From Silurus meridionalis (lineage: Eukaryota; Chordata; Actinopteri; Siluriformes; Siluridae), in the NCBI RefSeq assembly GCF_014805685.1, contig NC_060906.1:15268164-15332163 (forward strand): a stretch of 64,000 nt of DNA. The letters run 5' to 3'. A program made the translations under genes and the position numbers. This document shows, one piece after another, positions 15,085 through 58,856 of this stretch; positions within the stretch are counted from its first letter, which is position 1; every line of letters begins with the position of its first letter. The notes below the pieces were generated by a model. It did no database searches and was not told the DNA's origin. It was given only the letters and a program-made list of their open reading frames with translations.

Positions 15085-15762
15085 AATAGTAATTAGATGA
15101 TATGCGCAGTCCTGTGAGAGTTAAATCTATTAAACTGAATGCAGGTGAGAACAATTTATCCAGCTGGGCAACCAACTAAATCAAAATGAAGTGAAAATGA
15201 TCTGTTGATCCGTATGAGTGTTGACTGGTATAAAAAGCTCTTTATTTCTTCCCTGCCAAACTGGAAAGTAATTATGCCAATAGCCTGGACAACACATTTG
15301 CTTGCCCCCGAAAATAACGGCAAAATAAAACTAAACTAAAAATGACAAGCAAAAAAATAAGAAAGAAAATAACTAATGGTAGAGGAATGCCATATGTTTT
15401 ACTCTGAGATATTGCAGCATCACTCACCAAGTTTTCCTCAGGTCCACTGCAAGTGCAATAATTATTAATTGATGCCCTGAAGCCCATCTGGCACCATCCA
15501 GTTACACTATCTGAAATCTTCTCCTCAATCTAATGAGCCCCCATTGGCTGAGAACTGAAAGAATAGTTTAGTTACCCTACAACAACAATGAGCATCTGTT
15601 TTCCACAGCCTAACTGGTAAATCTGCTCTGGTTGTGTGGAACTCAAAGCCTTCCAATAATGAGCTAAAAAGCACATCATGCAGCCTAAGACGATGTCCCC
15701 CATGTCGGCGTCATGACTTCTTTAGGTGACTACATCAAATGCGTACTGAGCTTACTTGTTAC

Positions 15763-48065
<32,303 letters not shown>

Positions 48066-48068
<3 letters not shown>

Positions 48069-48260
48069 GTTTTCTTTCTTTTCCTTCTTTTGCCGTATTG
48101 TTTCCTCTCGGCGCTGTCAGTTCCCTCTGTTATTGACCGTCTCTCAGCTAGAGAGCCGAGGCGCCATTTCTCCCGCTCATTCGCTCCCTCTGCTGGCGGC
48201 ACCGATAAAGCAGCCGGCACGCCACTTCCGCCTCGGCCACATCCTCCAGCTGAACTAGGG
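48066..48260 (-). promoter_or_regulatory. atad2b: atad2b CpG-rich promoter and 5' UTR region
   Basis: The stretch directly upstream of the atad2b ATG is clearly richer in GC and CpG than its surroundings, with no TATA box seen. This is typical of a housekeeping vertebrate promoter. The exact transcription start cannot be read from the sequence. The boundary at 48260 is where composition drops back to AT-rich. Confidence 0.55.
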
Positions 48261-48343
48261 CTCATAGCTACCATTTAATATTTTAATTACAGTATATAAT
48301 AGTAGCTATCTGCATCAGCTAATTGCATTTTTTTTTACAAACT

Positions 48344-48410
<67 letters not shown>
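48344..48410 (+). repeat. (GATA)n tetranucleotide array
   Basis: About 16 uninterrupted GATA units upstream of the atad2b promoter. Confidence 0.97.
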
Positions 48411-48750
48411 TGTGATATACTGGACCTCCCTAAAGCACTCCATTAATTTGTGAAAATCTAGAACACCTTTCTATAAAATTTTCCTAGAAACCCTCCAGTT
48501 TGCTGCAAATCTAGAGTATATTATCAGTAATAAAACAGCAGATCGTTTTTTGAAGGCCAAAACATAATTAGTGAACCCAGATGAGCAATGCTAACTTATT
48601 AATCTGGTTTATCTCAAGGTTTCTTCCTCTTACCAACACATCCAGTTTTTCCTCACCACAATCACCACTGGCTCGCTCATTAGGGATTAAATTATTACAG
48701 ATAAGCGTATAAGCACTAACAAATAAATTCATATTTTATAACCTATTTTT

Positions 48751-48788
48751 CTGTAAAGCTGCTTTGGGACAATGTTAATTGTTAAATG
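48751..48788 (+). repeat. Short interspersed repeat tail, second copy
   Basis: CTGTAAAGCTGCTTTGGGAC AATGTTAATTGTTAAATG, a match to 39250-39305. It runs straight into the CTAT array, a common place for microsatellites to arise at retroposon tails. Confidence 0.6.
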
Positions 48789-48790
48789 TC

Positions 48791-48864
<74 letters not shown>

Positions 48865-48938
48865 CATCCATCCATCCATCCATCCATCCATCCATCCATC
48901 CATCCATCTATCCATCCATCCATCCATCCATCCATCCT
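48789..48938 (+). repeat. (CTAT)n(CCAT)n compound array
   Basis: About 18 CTAT units followed by about 18 CCAT units with one interruption. The CTAT part is the inverse complement of the GATA array at 48344-48410. Confidence 0.97.
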
Positions 48939-49099
48939 TTTATGTTTATCTTTTGTAACAGAGGTCAGGCTTTAATTAAGATGATACCTAAACCTGATGC
49001 TACACTGACAGCCTCAGCTATGCACACAGGTTTCTGATAACTGTGCTGAAGTTTGTGTTGCATTAAGACTTTAAAAATAAAAGCCACTCAAGGATTTTC

Positions 49100-49290
49100 A
49101 GAGGTCACTGGGAATCCAGGAGGACAATGAAGACAAGGCTGTAATATTGTGCAAATCATGTGCAGATGTCCACACATTCTGTGGTATTTTGGGAGGTGAG
49201 AGAACACTGGAGGAAATCCATACAGATCTGGTTTTGAACTCCCTACAATCAGTAACCCAAACTCAGGGTCAAAGCAGGCACATGTAGTTT
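49100..49290 (+). repeat. Degraded common fish repeat
   Basis: TGTGGTATTTTGGGAGGTGA GAGAACACTGGAGGAAATCC resembles a widespread fish repeat with the TGGGAGGAAACCGGAG form. Weak match. Confidence 0.4.
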
Positions 49291-51040
49291 GTGAGAATCT
49301 TATGAATTTCAGATTGAACTTCACAAATGTAATTTCTCCTTTTCATCTCTTCCAGTCCTGCAATTCATCTCTCTGCAATATAACTGTATAATAGGAAAAC
49401 CCTCCCAGACTCAGTACGATGGGGAAAAGTCTCCAGCAGCAGAAAAAAAGATCTGGAGTAGAAAATGTTTTTAGCTGCATATACAAACAGTGGCGTTATC
49501 CTTGAATGGATGTTGGAAAAGGTTTTGATAAGTACAGGTGCTTGTTTGGAGATATGATGTTGGTGGTGACATGGATCTTCTAGTACCTTCCACAAGAAAG
49601 AAAAGAGGGGTAAGCCATAATAAAGGGGCTCTTAGAGCTTCTGCATTTATAGTAGGAGGTGACGAAACTCTAGTCCCCGGATACCCTTCTGCATCGACAC
49701 TTGTGTTCATACACTATACATCATGCAGTGATGATTCAAGGAACCAGGTTTCAACCTTTGATTAAATGGCCTGAAAACAATAAATGTGGGAAGTTTTGTA
49801 ATGTTTATTTTTTGGTGTCAAGTACATATTTAACAGTCCAAACTAATTTGTATCTGTATATAATGTAATACAACTTACAGAAAATGTGTACTAGCTTTAG
49901 CAATGTACCTCACTGGATCTGCCAAAAAACTGAGGTAGGTCAGATTACAGAAGTTGCCCAATTGGGCGGCTCTGTAAATAACGGAAGTTGCTTGAGCTGC
50001 AATCATCAAGAAAATGATGCCACTCCCGAGCCGCTGGCTTTGGCAGTTCCCATCTGGCAGTTGAACCAATTTTTGCTAAATAAGATTTATTACTTTTTAG
50101 TGCAAAAGTGCAGAACTGATATCCAGTTTACATTGTGACCTTGGGATTTTTTTTTTTCATTTTTTATTTCTTAGCCTAGATTTATGAACTAATTTAACTT
50201 TTTTCTTTTTCTGGTGTTGAAACTACAATAAAAAAAAAAAAATATTAATCATAATCATCATCAACATTATCATAAAACTTGCAAATAGTTATGACACTAT
50301 AATCTGAGTAATTAGAAAAAAAAAAAACAACACAGCTCCAGGGACCACAGCTGATCCTTAGCTTGGGTTTCTGAGTGAGAGACTATAAGATGTTCTTCTT
50401 CTGTTTATGTGATTTTGGGTTCTTCATTTTTTCTTTGACTTCCCAAAACACATTCCAGTAGGTGGACTGATTACACATAATTGCCTTCATTTATGTCCAT
50501 GGTGCTGGACTGGTGTGCCATCCATGGGTTGTTCCTGCTTCACATTCATGTTCCTGGGAAAAGATAAACTTTTACTGAAATTTAATCAAATATGTAAAGT
50601 ATGTTTTACTTAAACCAACTAATATCCAAATGAAGCAAATTAATGATCCTAATGTTCTTGCAAGTAAAGTAAATGGAGAGAAGTATATGGACAGCTAAAT
50701 ATAGTAACCATATAACCATATAACTGTGGCTGTGGTTATAAAAACCTCCACTCCTCTGGATAGGCTTTCCACTATGAGGGATGGCACTGATGTTGGGTAA
50801 GTAGACCCAGAGTGCAATCTGTATTCAAATTCACCCTAAAGTTGTATTCATGGACCATTTCTCATGCTAGAAAAGGTTTGGGTTAGGCTCTAGTAAAGGG
50901 ACATCTTTAAGCCACAACATACAAAGGCTTTTTTTTTTTTTTTATAACCGTGTGCTTTCGTTTTTTTGTACTATGATCTTGGGAAAACATAACATTGTGT
51001 GTAATGTTCAGGTGTCCATATGTTGTACATTTAGCTATTT

Positions 51041-52925
51041 CTACGTCTTCTTTTAGGGGTCGCCACAGCGGATCATCCGTCTCCATTCTCCCCTGTCCTC
51101 TACATCTACCTCTTTCAAACCAACTACCTGCATGTCTTCCTTCACCACATCCATAAACCTTCTTCTTGGCCTTTCTCTTTTTCTTCTTCCTGGCAGCTTC
51201 ATCTTCAGTATTCTCCTACCGATAAAACCCATGTCCCTCCTCTGCACATGTCCAAACAATCTCAATCTTGCCTCCCTCACTTTTTCCCCAAAACGTCCTA
51301 CATGCGCTGTCCCTCTAATAAACTTGGTTCTTTTACTCAATGCCATACAACATAGCAGGTCTCACCACCATCCTATAAACCTTCCCTTTCACTCTTGCAC
51401 ATACCCCTGTATCACAAATCACTCCTGTTATCACTCTTCTCCACCCACTCCACCCTTGCCTGCAAACACTCTCTATTACTTTGCACTGTTGACCCCAGGT
51501 ACCTAAACTTCTCCACCTTCTTCACCTCTTCTCCCTGCAACTGCACCACTCCAATACCCTTCCTCTCATTCACACACATGTACTCTGTCTTTTTCCTACT
51601 GACTTTCATTCCCCTTCTCTCCAGCACATACCTTTATATCTCCAGGCTCTTCTCAACCTGCTCCCTACTCTCACCACAAATCACAATATCATCCGCAAAC
51701 ATCATAGTCCACGGAGACTCCTGTCTGACCTCGTCCGTCAACCTGTCCATCACCACTGCAAACAGGAAAGGGCTCAAAACCGATCCTTAATGCAGTCCAA
51801 CCTCAACCTTGAACCAGTCTGTCATTCCTAATGCACACTTCACTGCTGTCACACTGTCCTCATACATGTCCTGCACCACCCTCATATACTTCTCTGACAC
51901 ACCGGACTTCCACATACAATACCACAATTCTTCTCTCGGCACCCTGTCGTACGCTTTCTCTAAATCCACAAACACACAATGTAACTCCTTCTGACCTTCT
52001 CTATACTCCATCAACACTCTCAAAGCAAATAAGGCGTCTGTGGTGCTCTTCCTCGCCATAAAACCATACTGTTGCTTACAGACAGTCACCTCTTCTCTCA
52101 GCCTGGCTTCCACTACTTTTTCCATAACTTCATGATCAACTTTATTCCCCTGAAGTTACTGCAGGTCTGCACATCTCTTATTCTTAAAGATCTGTACCAG
52201 CACACTCCTTCTCCATTCCTCAGGCATCCTCTCACCTTCCAAAATCTTGCTGCACAAATAAAAACTCCACTGCCATCTCTCCTAAACATCTCCACGCTTC
52301 TACCAACTTTCCACTCTTCATCCTCTTAATCCTTCTCACTTCCTCCCTACTAATCCTATCCACTTCCTGCTTCACCATCTCCACACCATTCAACCTTCTC
52401 TCTCTCATTTTCCTTAATTATCAGCTGCTCAAAATACAACCTCCATCTTCTCAACACACTCTCCTCAATCGGTATTAATCTTTTTCTCCTTCCTTAGTGT
52501 CCAACCTCTCATACAGCTCCTCATATGCCTTATCCTTGGCTTTCGCCACACCCCTCTTCACCTGCTGCCGCATCTCCTTGTACTCCTGCCTACTTTTCTC
52601 TTTCTCTTTGGTCTTCCTTTATCTTTCCAGATGTCTCACTAAGTACCTTCCTAGCAGTCTCCCTTATCACTTCTGCAGTAGTTTCCCAATCATCCAGCAC
52701 CTCTTCACCAAAGCCGAGCCCCTGTCTGACCTCTTCCCTGAATCTCACACACAAGTTTTCCCCATTTAGTTTTCACCATCTTGTTCTTTTTTCAGTTCTC
52801 ACTTTCCTCCTCTTCTTCTTCACCTCCAAAGCCATCCTCCAGACCACCATCCGATGCTGTCTAGCTACACTGTCCCCTGCCAACACCTTACAGTCTCCAA
52901 TCTCTTTCAGGTTGCATCTCCTACA
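51041..52925 (-). mobile_element. RTE-like LINE, 5'-truncated
   Basis: Minus-strand non-LTR retrotransposon of the endonuclease-reverse transcriptase type. From its 5' side: the end of the endonuclease region (GDSVARQHRMVVWRM, about 52860-52820), the RT core (VFVDLEKAYDRVPREELWYC, about 51980-51920), the catalytic FADD box ([10 protein letters not shown], about 51700-51670), the thumb (KVSRKKTEYMCVNERKG) and the 3' end FMDVVKEDMQVVGLKE with GTGGCGACCCCT. Several stops and frameshifts break it, so it is not active, but it is the most complete copy here. Confidence 0.9.
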
Positions 52926-53033
52926 TAACAATAAATGAGTGACACAATGAATGTAAAAAAATGATTCACAGATGAATAGATATAGATATATAAAATAACT
53001 TAAGAGACAAATACTTGCTAAATACTGTGTGAC

Positions 53034-53150
53034 TAATTCATTCATTCGTCAACGGTAAGTGCTTTATCTTGGTCAGGGTTGAGGTGGATGACATGGTGTG
53101 AGGTGGGAATACATCACTGATGGCATTCCAGGGCAATATCCTGAAATATT
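53034..53150 (+). repeat. Common fish repeat (TCATTCATTC...GGTCAGGG type)
   Basis: ATTCATTCATTCGTCAACGG, then GTGCTTTATCTTGGTCAGGG and GGCATTCCAGGGCAATATCC. A frequent teleost dispersed repeat, just upstream of the ubxn2a promoter. Confidence 0.6.
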
Positions 53151-53289
53151 CCCTTCTAATAATATATATTTCTTTACTGGAAAAATGCACTACACTTACT
53201 TCTGCATACAATATATTAGTATAACATGCTGTGTTAAGAAAGAGTGAGACGTAGATTTTTTTTAGTTACGTCAAACAGAAGCGCGGTGT

Positions 53290-53391
53290 GACGTCAGAGG
53301 AATGGCTGCTGCATCTGTCCGTGTGCGTGTGTAGCTGAGGGAAGCTGGCAAGATCAGGATTTCTCTGTGTATCTGATGGAACAGCAAACGG
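53290..53391 (+). other. ubxn2a: probable ubxn2a 5' UTR exon
   Basis: A GC-richer, CpG-containing stretch ending in CAAACGG/GTAACA gives a plausible noncoding first exon, spliced to the acceptor TCTTCTAAG at 54016 just before the coding start. The 5' limit is a guess. A different donor within the CpG-rich block up to about 53520 cannot be excluded. Confidence 0.45.
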
Positions 53392-54016
53392 GTAACAATA
53401 CACCAATGCTTTGTAGGCAAGTTCAGGATTTGACAGGGTTCTCGCCGTGTATAGACGTTGGTGTCTGGATTACTGCAGCACGCGCGTGTACACGAGCTCT
53501 CTCTCTGCGCGCGCGAGATTTTTACGTAATTTTGTCTCAATGTCTTTTGAGTAATTGTGACCTATCTAGATTTATTTGCGTGTATTTTCGGCTGTATCGA
53601 AGAGCATTGGAACGTTTACGCCTGTTTTGTCTTTTTTAAAGCGCGTGCACGCTCATCTTTTACTTAATAATTGTTTACTTTTAAGTCTTGCAATGAACCC
53701 TGGTTATGATTTCATCCTGATGAATTTTGACGTCATTACGCCTTGATTGTTATGCCTTTCGAAAAGAGACTATATGGCTAATATATGGGGGTGGAGTGCT
53801 GGAGTCCTGTATACTGGCTTGTAAGATGAACCTCTGCTCAGTAACCTGATACAAGCAGAGATATTTTTTGTCAAAACAAGGCCCAAAACCAGGCCTATCT
53901 GCAGCCTGCGTCACTCACTATGACTTAAAGTGCAACTTGATAGGACATGAAACATTTACAAACTGTGTGTTGGACCCAACTCCATTTGTTTATTTGATTT
54001 TCCTGTATCTTCTAAG

Positions 54017-54079
54017 ATGGAACAGAGAAGACGTTATGAAAGACACTGATTTGAGAGAAGGCATAAGAGATGGCCCATG
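54017..54079 (+). CDS. ubxn2a: ubxn2a exon with start codon
   Basis: After the acceptor TTCTAAG the exon holds an out-of-frame ATG at 54017 and the true start at 54036 (MKDTDLREGIRDGP). It ends at the CCCATG/GTGAGC donor with two bases of a Trp codon. Only 54036-54079 is coding. Confidence 0.85.
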
Positions 54080-56814
54080 GTGAGCCTATTAAGTATGACT
54101 TCCATATTTTGAAATTGCACGCGTTTCAATTTTTTGTCTAAGATGTTCTTTATCATTGTACCCTCATTACCGTTATTATGTAATGAGCTCTCAGGTTTGA
54201 TGGTGCGCAAAATGATCACGGAGATGAAGAAGAGACCCCCATAAGGTCGAGTTTCTCTGTGGAGGATCTTCTAGATGAGGTGGAGAAGATCAGCAGTGCT
54301 CCGACATGTGACAAGGTTCAGTGATTTCTAATTTCTCAACATTTTATAACAATGTCGCATTCTGTATGAACGCGTTTGTTACGGTGAATCCAGGGACCGC
54401 CTTGTGCAGACCTGGCCTGTCTGCATTTTAAGATTGCTTTGCTCGGCTGCTTTTGTTAATGCAGGTAGAGATTGTTGTTAGACTGTGGAAAGATGGTTTT
54501 ACTGTGAATGATGAGGATTTGCGCAGCTACTCCTCAGAGGAGAATCAGGAGTTCCTCGAAGCTCTTAAACGAGGGTAAGGCATTGTTATCAGAGCTTGAT
54601 TTTATTATAATGACATGCACACAGATGCCTCCAAGCACATTCCAGCACGTTCCAAAGACGGCACAGACTTGTTAAAGCCTCATTCTCTGTGTTCTCAGTA
54701 AGAGCATCTGTTTGCAGGGAGTTACCTTTGGAACTGGAGGGAAGAGCAGATGAGGAGGAGCTGGAGGTCAGTGTGGAGGACATGAAGGATGAAATATATG
54801 TCCCAAGGAAGAAGACCTTCCTGCCTTTCAGTGGTAAAGGATACAGGCTAGGCAGGTAAAAGAAAGCTTTTCAAATATTTCTATCCATCCTGTACATTGT
54901 GAAGGAAAAAATAGCTTGCAGTGGATGAGATTAGGGGGGAGGGTATTGTGATTCCCATGATGGGCATCATTTAAAATTTTTTGTAAGTAAAGTTCTGTGT
55001 AAAAAAAAAAAAAACCTTCTGCCAGATTTAGACGTTTCAATAACATTTATTTTCACTTCTTCATGTGCAAGGCTAAGTTCAGATCACATTCACAGCATAG
55101 CATATTTGCATTTGTGATTCATATTACACAAAATCACAAAGGCAAACTGCTACATACAGTTGTTTAATAAGGTGTTTTAGGGAATGTTGGCTTGAAGCCT
55201 CTCATGTGTTTCTCACACCATTTTTGAAAAGCAGGAGTGCATAAATCAGAAGGAAACCTGAGGTATTTGGGATGTTTAATAATGGCACACTAGGGGGTAG
55301 ACAGCACATTGCCTATCAAGAGATACCAGATTGGTTATTTTCTTCTGGCTCTACAGTGTTAAACAGCAGCAAAAGAATAAGCCATTACAAACAGAACTAA
55401 CTTATTTGTTTCAGTCAATGGATGGGTTCGACTGTTACTTTTCCCCCTCACATTTATTATTTAAACTTGACAATACTGTTTGTCCATATAAAAATATTGC
55501 AGAAAAAAAATCTATTTTTTTACACAATAGATGCATTTATCGGTCACTTGTACTTTACAGCACAATCAAATTCTTTTTTTCGTATATCTCAGCATATTAG
55601 GAAGCTGGGGTCAGAGAGCAGGGTTAGATATGATACTGTGCCCCTGGAACAAAGAGGGTTAAAGGCCACACTCAAGGGCCCAGCAGTGACATTGTTTTGG
55701 TGTTTGGGCTTGAACCCCTGACCTTCTGATCAGTTACCCAGTCCCTTAACTGTTGAGCTACCGCTTTCCACAGTTCTGTGATTAGAAACATCAAGCTTCC
55801 TGTTAGTGGATTGTTGTTTATAGATATTTATAGTATCCTTATATGTAACTAACAGGTTTATAGAGTCATTATATGTAAATAACAAATGGCACATTGGTAT
55901 AAAAATGCATTAGTTAATATTAAGCTTGACAAATGTTTTGTTACCATAACTTCTGCTTTCTCACTCTGTGTATTGCAGAGCTATTATTTGTTCTGTGCTT
56001 GATTAAAGTATATTAAATTATTCAAATTAAATTTAAGGAGTTGAACTAAATTACATATAATTTTGATACTCAAATCATTGTTGGTACACTTGAAATCCAC
56101 TAGGTGGCTTTCTCATACCACTCTGCTACTCTTACCTTAAAATGTAAGCTTCCAGTTGTCCTCCTTTATGCTGTATGCCCAATATACTAAACAATATATA
56201 GACAACTCAATATTTGTAGTAATTAATTCTATACATTTCCCCTTTGGCTAGCGTGGCACCTAGAGTTGTGGTCAGGTCTCGGTCAATCCACGAAGATTGC
56301 ACTGGCCCTCCAGTCCCTCCAGTGGAGCTGGATGAAGAACTGCCCATCACTTGCCTCCAGATATGGCTAGCAGATGGCCGGCGACTGGTGCAGAGGTTCA
56401 ACCTTTCCCATCGGTAAGTGAAGCATGCACAGCCTGGACAGTGTATTTCAGATACAAGTGCTATAGAAATTCTACACTAAAAAGCTTTTACATTATAGAC
56501 ATAAAAATATTTATGTAATGTAAGCATCACCGCTACATACATTATATCTCTGAAGAATTTAATCAATGATTGATCTTATCCTTTGTTATAATGCTGGGCA
56601 TCAATAAATAATGTATCGATATTTTTGCAGAGTCAGCGATGTCCAAGGCTTTGTAGAGAAAGCCCAGACTACAAGCTCACCGTTCATCCTGACCACATCG
56701 CTGCCTTTTCGGGAGCTCACACAGGGGAATCTGAGCCTGGAGGAGGCCGACCTGACGAATGCTGTTATTGTCCAGCGGCCTCTCTGTACACAAGCACCGT
56801 TTGGTCACTTCTGA
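54036..56814 (+). CDS. ubxn2a: UBX domain-containing protein 2A (gene span, complete)
   Basis: Ubxn2a is a cytosolic adaptor that docks on the p97/VCP ATPase through its UBX domain and is linked to regulation of ubiquitin-dependent turnover. Coding exons: 54036-54079, 54195-54315, 54465-54574, 54718-54855, 56252-56413, 56631-56814. They join in phase to 252 residues (human about 259). The SEP domain spans about residues 56-125 (VRLWKDGFTVNDEDLRSYSS; GKGYRLGS). The UBX domain spans about 163-245 (LQIWLADGRRLVQRFNLSHR; NLSLEEADLTNAVIVQR). The start MKD matches the family. It lies divergently about 5 kb from atad2b, the order known in other vertebrates. Confidence 0.95.
54195..54315 (+). CDS. 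ubxn2a: ubxn2a coding exon 2
   Basis: Completes Trp, then FDGAQNDHGDEEETPIRSSF and SVEDLLDEVEKISSAPTCDK, matching the VDSLFEEAQKVSS region upstream of SEP in relatives. Donor AAG/GTTCAG is weak but in phase (0). Confidence 0.85.
54465..54574 (+). CDS. ubxn2a: ubxn2a coding exon 3 (SEP domain)
   Basis: VEIVVRLWKDGFTVNDEDLR followed by SYSSEENQEFLEALKR, the start of the SEP domain (WKNGFTVNDDFRSY in human). Acceptor AATGCAG, donor CGAGG/GTAAGG. Confidence 0.95.
54718..54855 (+). CDS. ubxn2a: ubxn2a coding exon 4 (SEP domain end)
   Basis: GELPLELEGRADEEELEVSV, then FLPFSGKGYRLG; the PFSG(Q/K)GxRLGS motif closes the SEP domain. Acceptor TTTGCAG, donor GCAG/GTAAAA. Confidence 0.95.
54856..56251 (+). 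other. ubxn2a: ubxn2a intron 4
   Basis: 1.4 kb intron with poly(A/T) runs and a dispersed repeat (55600-55770). No other gene. Confidence 0.8.
55600..55770 (+). repeat. Dispersed teleost repeat, copy 3 (3' part)
   Basis: CAAGGGCCCAGCAGTGACAT, then TTGAACCCCTGACCTTCTGA TCAGTTACCCAG, the 3' half of the family seen at 22540. Confidence 0.65.
56252..56413 (+). CDS. ubxn2a: ubxn2a coding exon 5 (linker and UBX start)
   Basis: SVAPRVVSRSRSIHEDCTGP, a short linker, then ITCLQIWLADGRRLVQRFNL, the first beta strands of the UBX fold. Acceptor TTGGCTAG, donor CATCG/GTAAGT. Confidence 0.95.
56631..56814 (+). CDS. ubxn2a: ubxn2a last coding exon (UBX domain)
   Basis: VSDVQGFVEKAQTTSSPFIL, TTSLPFRELTQGNLSLEEAD, LTNAVIVQRP and the TGA at 56812-56814. 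UBX helix and the strands that contact p97. The usual p97-binding FPR-type loop is read here as LPFRE, close to the LPVLR form of human UBXN2A. Confidence 0.95.
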
Positions 56815-57510
56815 TTAAATACCTTAACTGGTCACTTTAAAGTATAGAGAAAAGTTTTATGAACCTTTTTAAAACACAAAAGCTTGCAGTACCTAATCCT
56901 TACGAAAAAAAAAAAGCTGCTTCAAAGTCTTTACAACTGCAGACCTCGTTGCATTAATCCAACTTTATTTTGAACTCCTCTACGAGGAATAAAAGAATGG
57001 AAACCCTTTGTGGATGAAATTTCATCTCCGTCACTTTGTGATCTTCAATCAGAATGCAATAACCATGTACTGGTAGTCTAATAGTCACATGTGAATGCTG
57101 CACATCCTATAAACACAATACATTTTAGGGAGTTTATATAGGTACGGGTCGAATAACTGACCGTCATTCTTTGTTCTTCCCTTGTCGGATGCCTTGATCA
57201 AATCTGATGCAATGCAGTACACACATGCCACGTCCTTAATATCGATGTTCAATAAATATCTGAGACTGTGCTGTGATTGCTTTACAAAGCAAGTTCTAAA
57301 TGCACTTCTCTGTGTTTAGCACAGACTTGACTGAGGCTTATGATAAGAATACTATTTTTGTGTGTTAAAACATTTTGCTGGTTCGCTGTTATGAAGTTCA
57401 AGGCAGAATTGATTTGCAAGTGGATACTGTATGTACATGCACTTTAAACTGAGTGAAAAGGTCTTTTGTACTGGAGCTTTGCTTGCAATAAATCCATTAA
57501 ACAATTGAGG
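56815..57510 (+). terminator. ubxn2a: ubxn2a 3' UTR with polyadenylation signals
   Basis: Noncoding sequence after the ubxn2a stop holds canonical AATAAA signals at 57251-57256 and 57487-57492. The second, followed by a GT-rich stretch, is a good candidate for the main cleavage site near 57510. Confidence 0.6.
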
Positions 57511-58848
57511 CGTACCTGTTTCCTGTTGTGTGATGTGTTAAGTCAATTTCTGTTGAGCACAAATGGGTTTTGAATGTTTTTCTCGTGATATAATGACAAT
57601 TGCTCTTAACTATTTAAAGATTCTCTATGACTGAGCACTTGAAGATGGTTAATAAAGCAGTAATAATAACTTACACCATTGATGCAGCACATTTTTCTTT
57701 AAGAGGTTAATGTACTAATTTTCAGGTCAAGAAACTGCTTAATTTTAGCCTGTTGTTTCAAGTATATTTATCAGCCTTTCAACCATCAGGTTATTGTTAA
57801 TATTTAGAAAACCAAGTCTAGAAGGCTGTTATTTCAGCTATATAATGTACAGTACACAGTGAAATGAAACAATGTTCCTCCAGGACCAAGGTGCTACAAA
57901 AACCAACACATATTACCACAAGATAATGCAAAAAACACAAAACTAACTAGGACACTGTGCAAACAACACCATTTAGTGCAAACAACATGAGAAAATAAAC
58001 ACAGTGACCAGGAATTTAGCATGAAATTTAGCATGAAAAACTTCCGCCTTTTGCTGGACCATGTGCAGGCAGACAATGCAATAAATAATTCATACACTCT
58101 ACTAGTCAGGAATGAAAATATCAGCAGCACTTTGTGCAATCCATCTAGCTAGTGTATACTCCATGTGTAAGCAATCAGTAATTTCAGCAATGATCCCCCA
58201 GTTTAAACAGTGAACTAGCTTTCTTGCTTTATGCTTTACCAGGTAGTATTGGTCTACATAAATATAAATGACTTCAGAATTTGTATTCGTTTATTCAATA
58301 TTTGAAATGTTATGCAAAACAATACATTTACACATTTGACATCTTTGAGGTAAATGTGTATCTGAGAGGATGTGTGGTAATCTTAGACCCAGCCAAAGCA
58401 GAGCTTCTTGTCCATATGGGAACGTCAGTGAGCAAAGATCAGGGTTGACAAGGTTGTGTTATAAACCGAACTCTAGCATGTTTTGAAAGTTTTGCAGGTG
58501 GAAGAAAAAACAAAACAAAAAAACACGTCTGTAGCCAGCAAACAATGTGTACAAACAATATGGTGTATCTATGAACCTGCTGTAAGTTTATATTGTAAAG
58601 ATTTTGGAGAGGGAAATGGTAGGTTATAGAGGGGACACCCTTATCCAGACGTACAATAGTGAGTTGATTCACAAATCTTACCAGAGGAGAAAAAGATAAA
58701 AAGATAAATCACACTCTATGTGATGACATAAAGCATAGTGACTTTGTTTCAAATGAAAACACTGAGAAAATTAGTTTGAGTCTCAAAGTAACAAAGCTGG
58801 AAATGATCAAACTGAATAGAGATGAACGCATAGTACACAGTAAATGTG
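57511..58848. other. Intergenic region after ubxn2a
   Basis: 1.3 kb with one dispersed repeat and plain AT-rich sequence. A fragment ACACCCTTATCCAGACGTAC at about 58634 recalls the repeat family seen at 11450. Confidence 0.65.
57849..57903 (-). repeat. Dispersed repeat copy C (inverted)
   Basis: Plus strand reads GTACACAGTGAAATGAAACA ATGTTCCTCCAGGACCAAGG; its complement matches copies A and B. Confidence 0.65.
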
Positions 58849-58856
58849 TATATAAG
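58849..58856 (+). promoter_or_regulatory. TATA box of a candidate downstream gene
   Basis: TATATAAG preceded by GTG, about 30 bases upstream of a candidate first exon (about 58880-58974) with a good CAG/GTGAGA donor. This would be a TATA-type, tissue-restricted promoter. It depends on the exon call being right. Confidence 0.35.

Larger units (their letters stand above)
1..15762. other. Stretch without a recognised gene (3' side of atad2b)
   Basis: AT-rich sequence with no exon I can support on either strand. The expected C-terminal atad2b motif (a QCIYRHR-type block) was not found. An open frame from the window edge to 124 (+) of 41 codons is no longer than chance predicts. Repeat remnants inside are listed separately. 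In other vertebrates KLHL29 lies on this side, but I see no kelch coding sequence. Confidence 0.6.
48261..53289. other. Intergenic region between atad2b and ubxn2a
   Basis: 5 kb between the divergent promoters. It contains the tetranucleotide arrays, repeat tails, an antisense RTE-like LINE and a common fish repeat (53034-53150). No gene was recognised. Confidence 0.75.

Noticed and set aside
15272..15487. Minus-strand open frame with a GTGAGT donor after GAGGAAAACTTG, as a further atad2b exon
   Set aside because: No phase-compatible acceptor gives family-like protein; with the phase from the tentative exon 25 the main reading hits a stop.
48772..48975. Tyr-Leu-Ser-Ile repeat protein frame
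   Set aside because: It is the translation of the CTAT/CCAT tandem array, not a gene.
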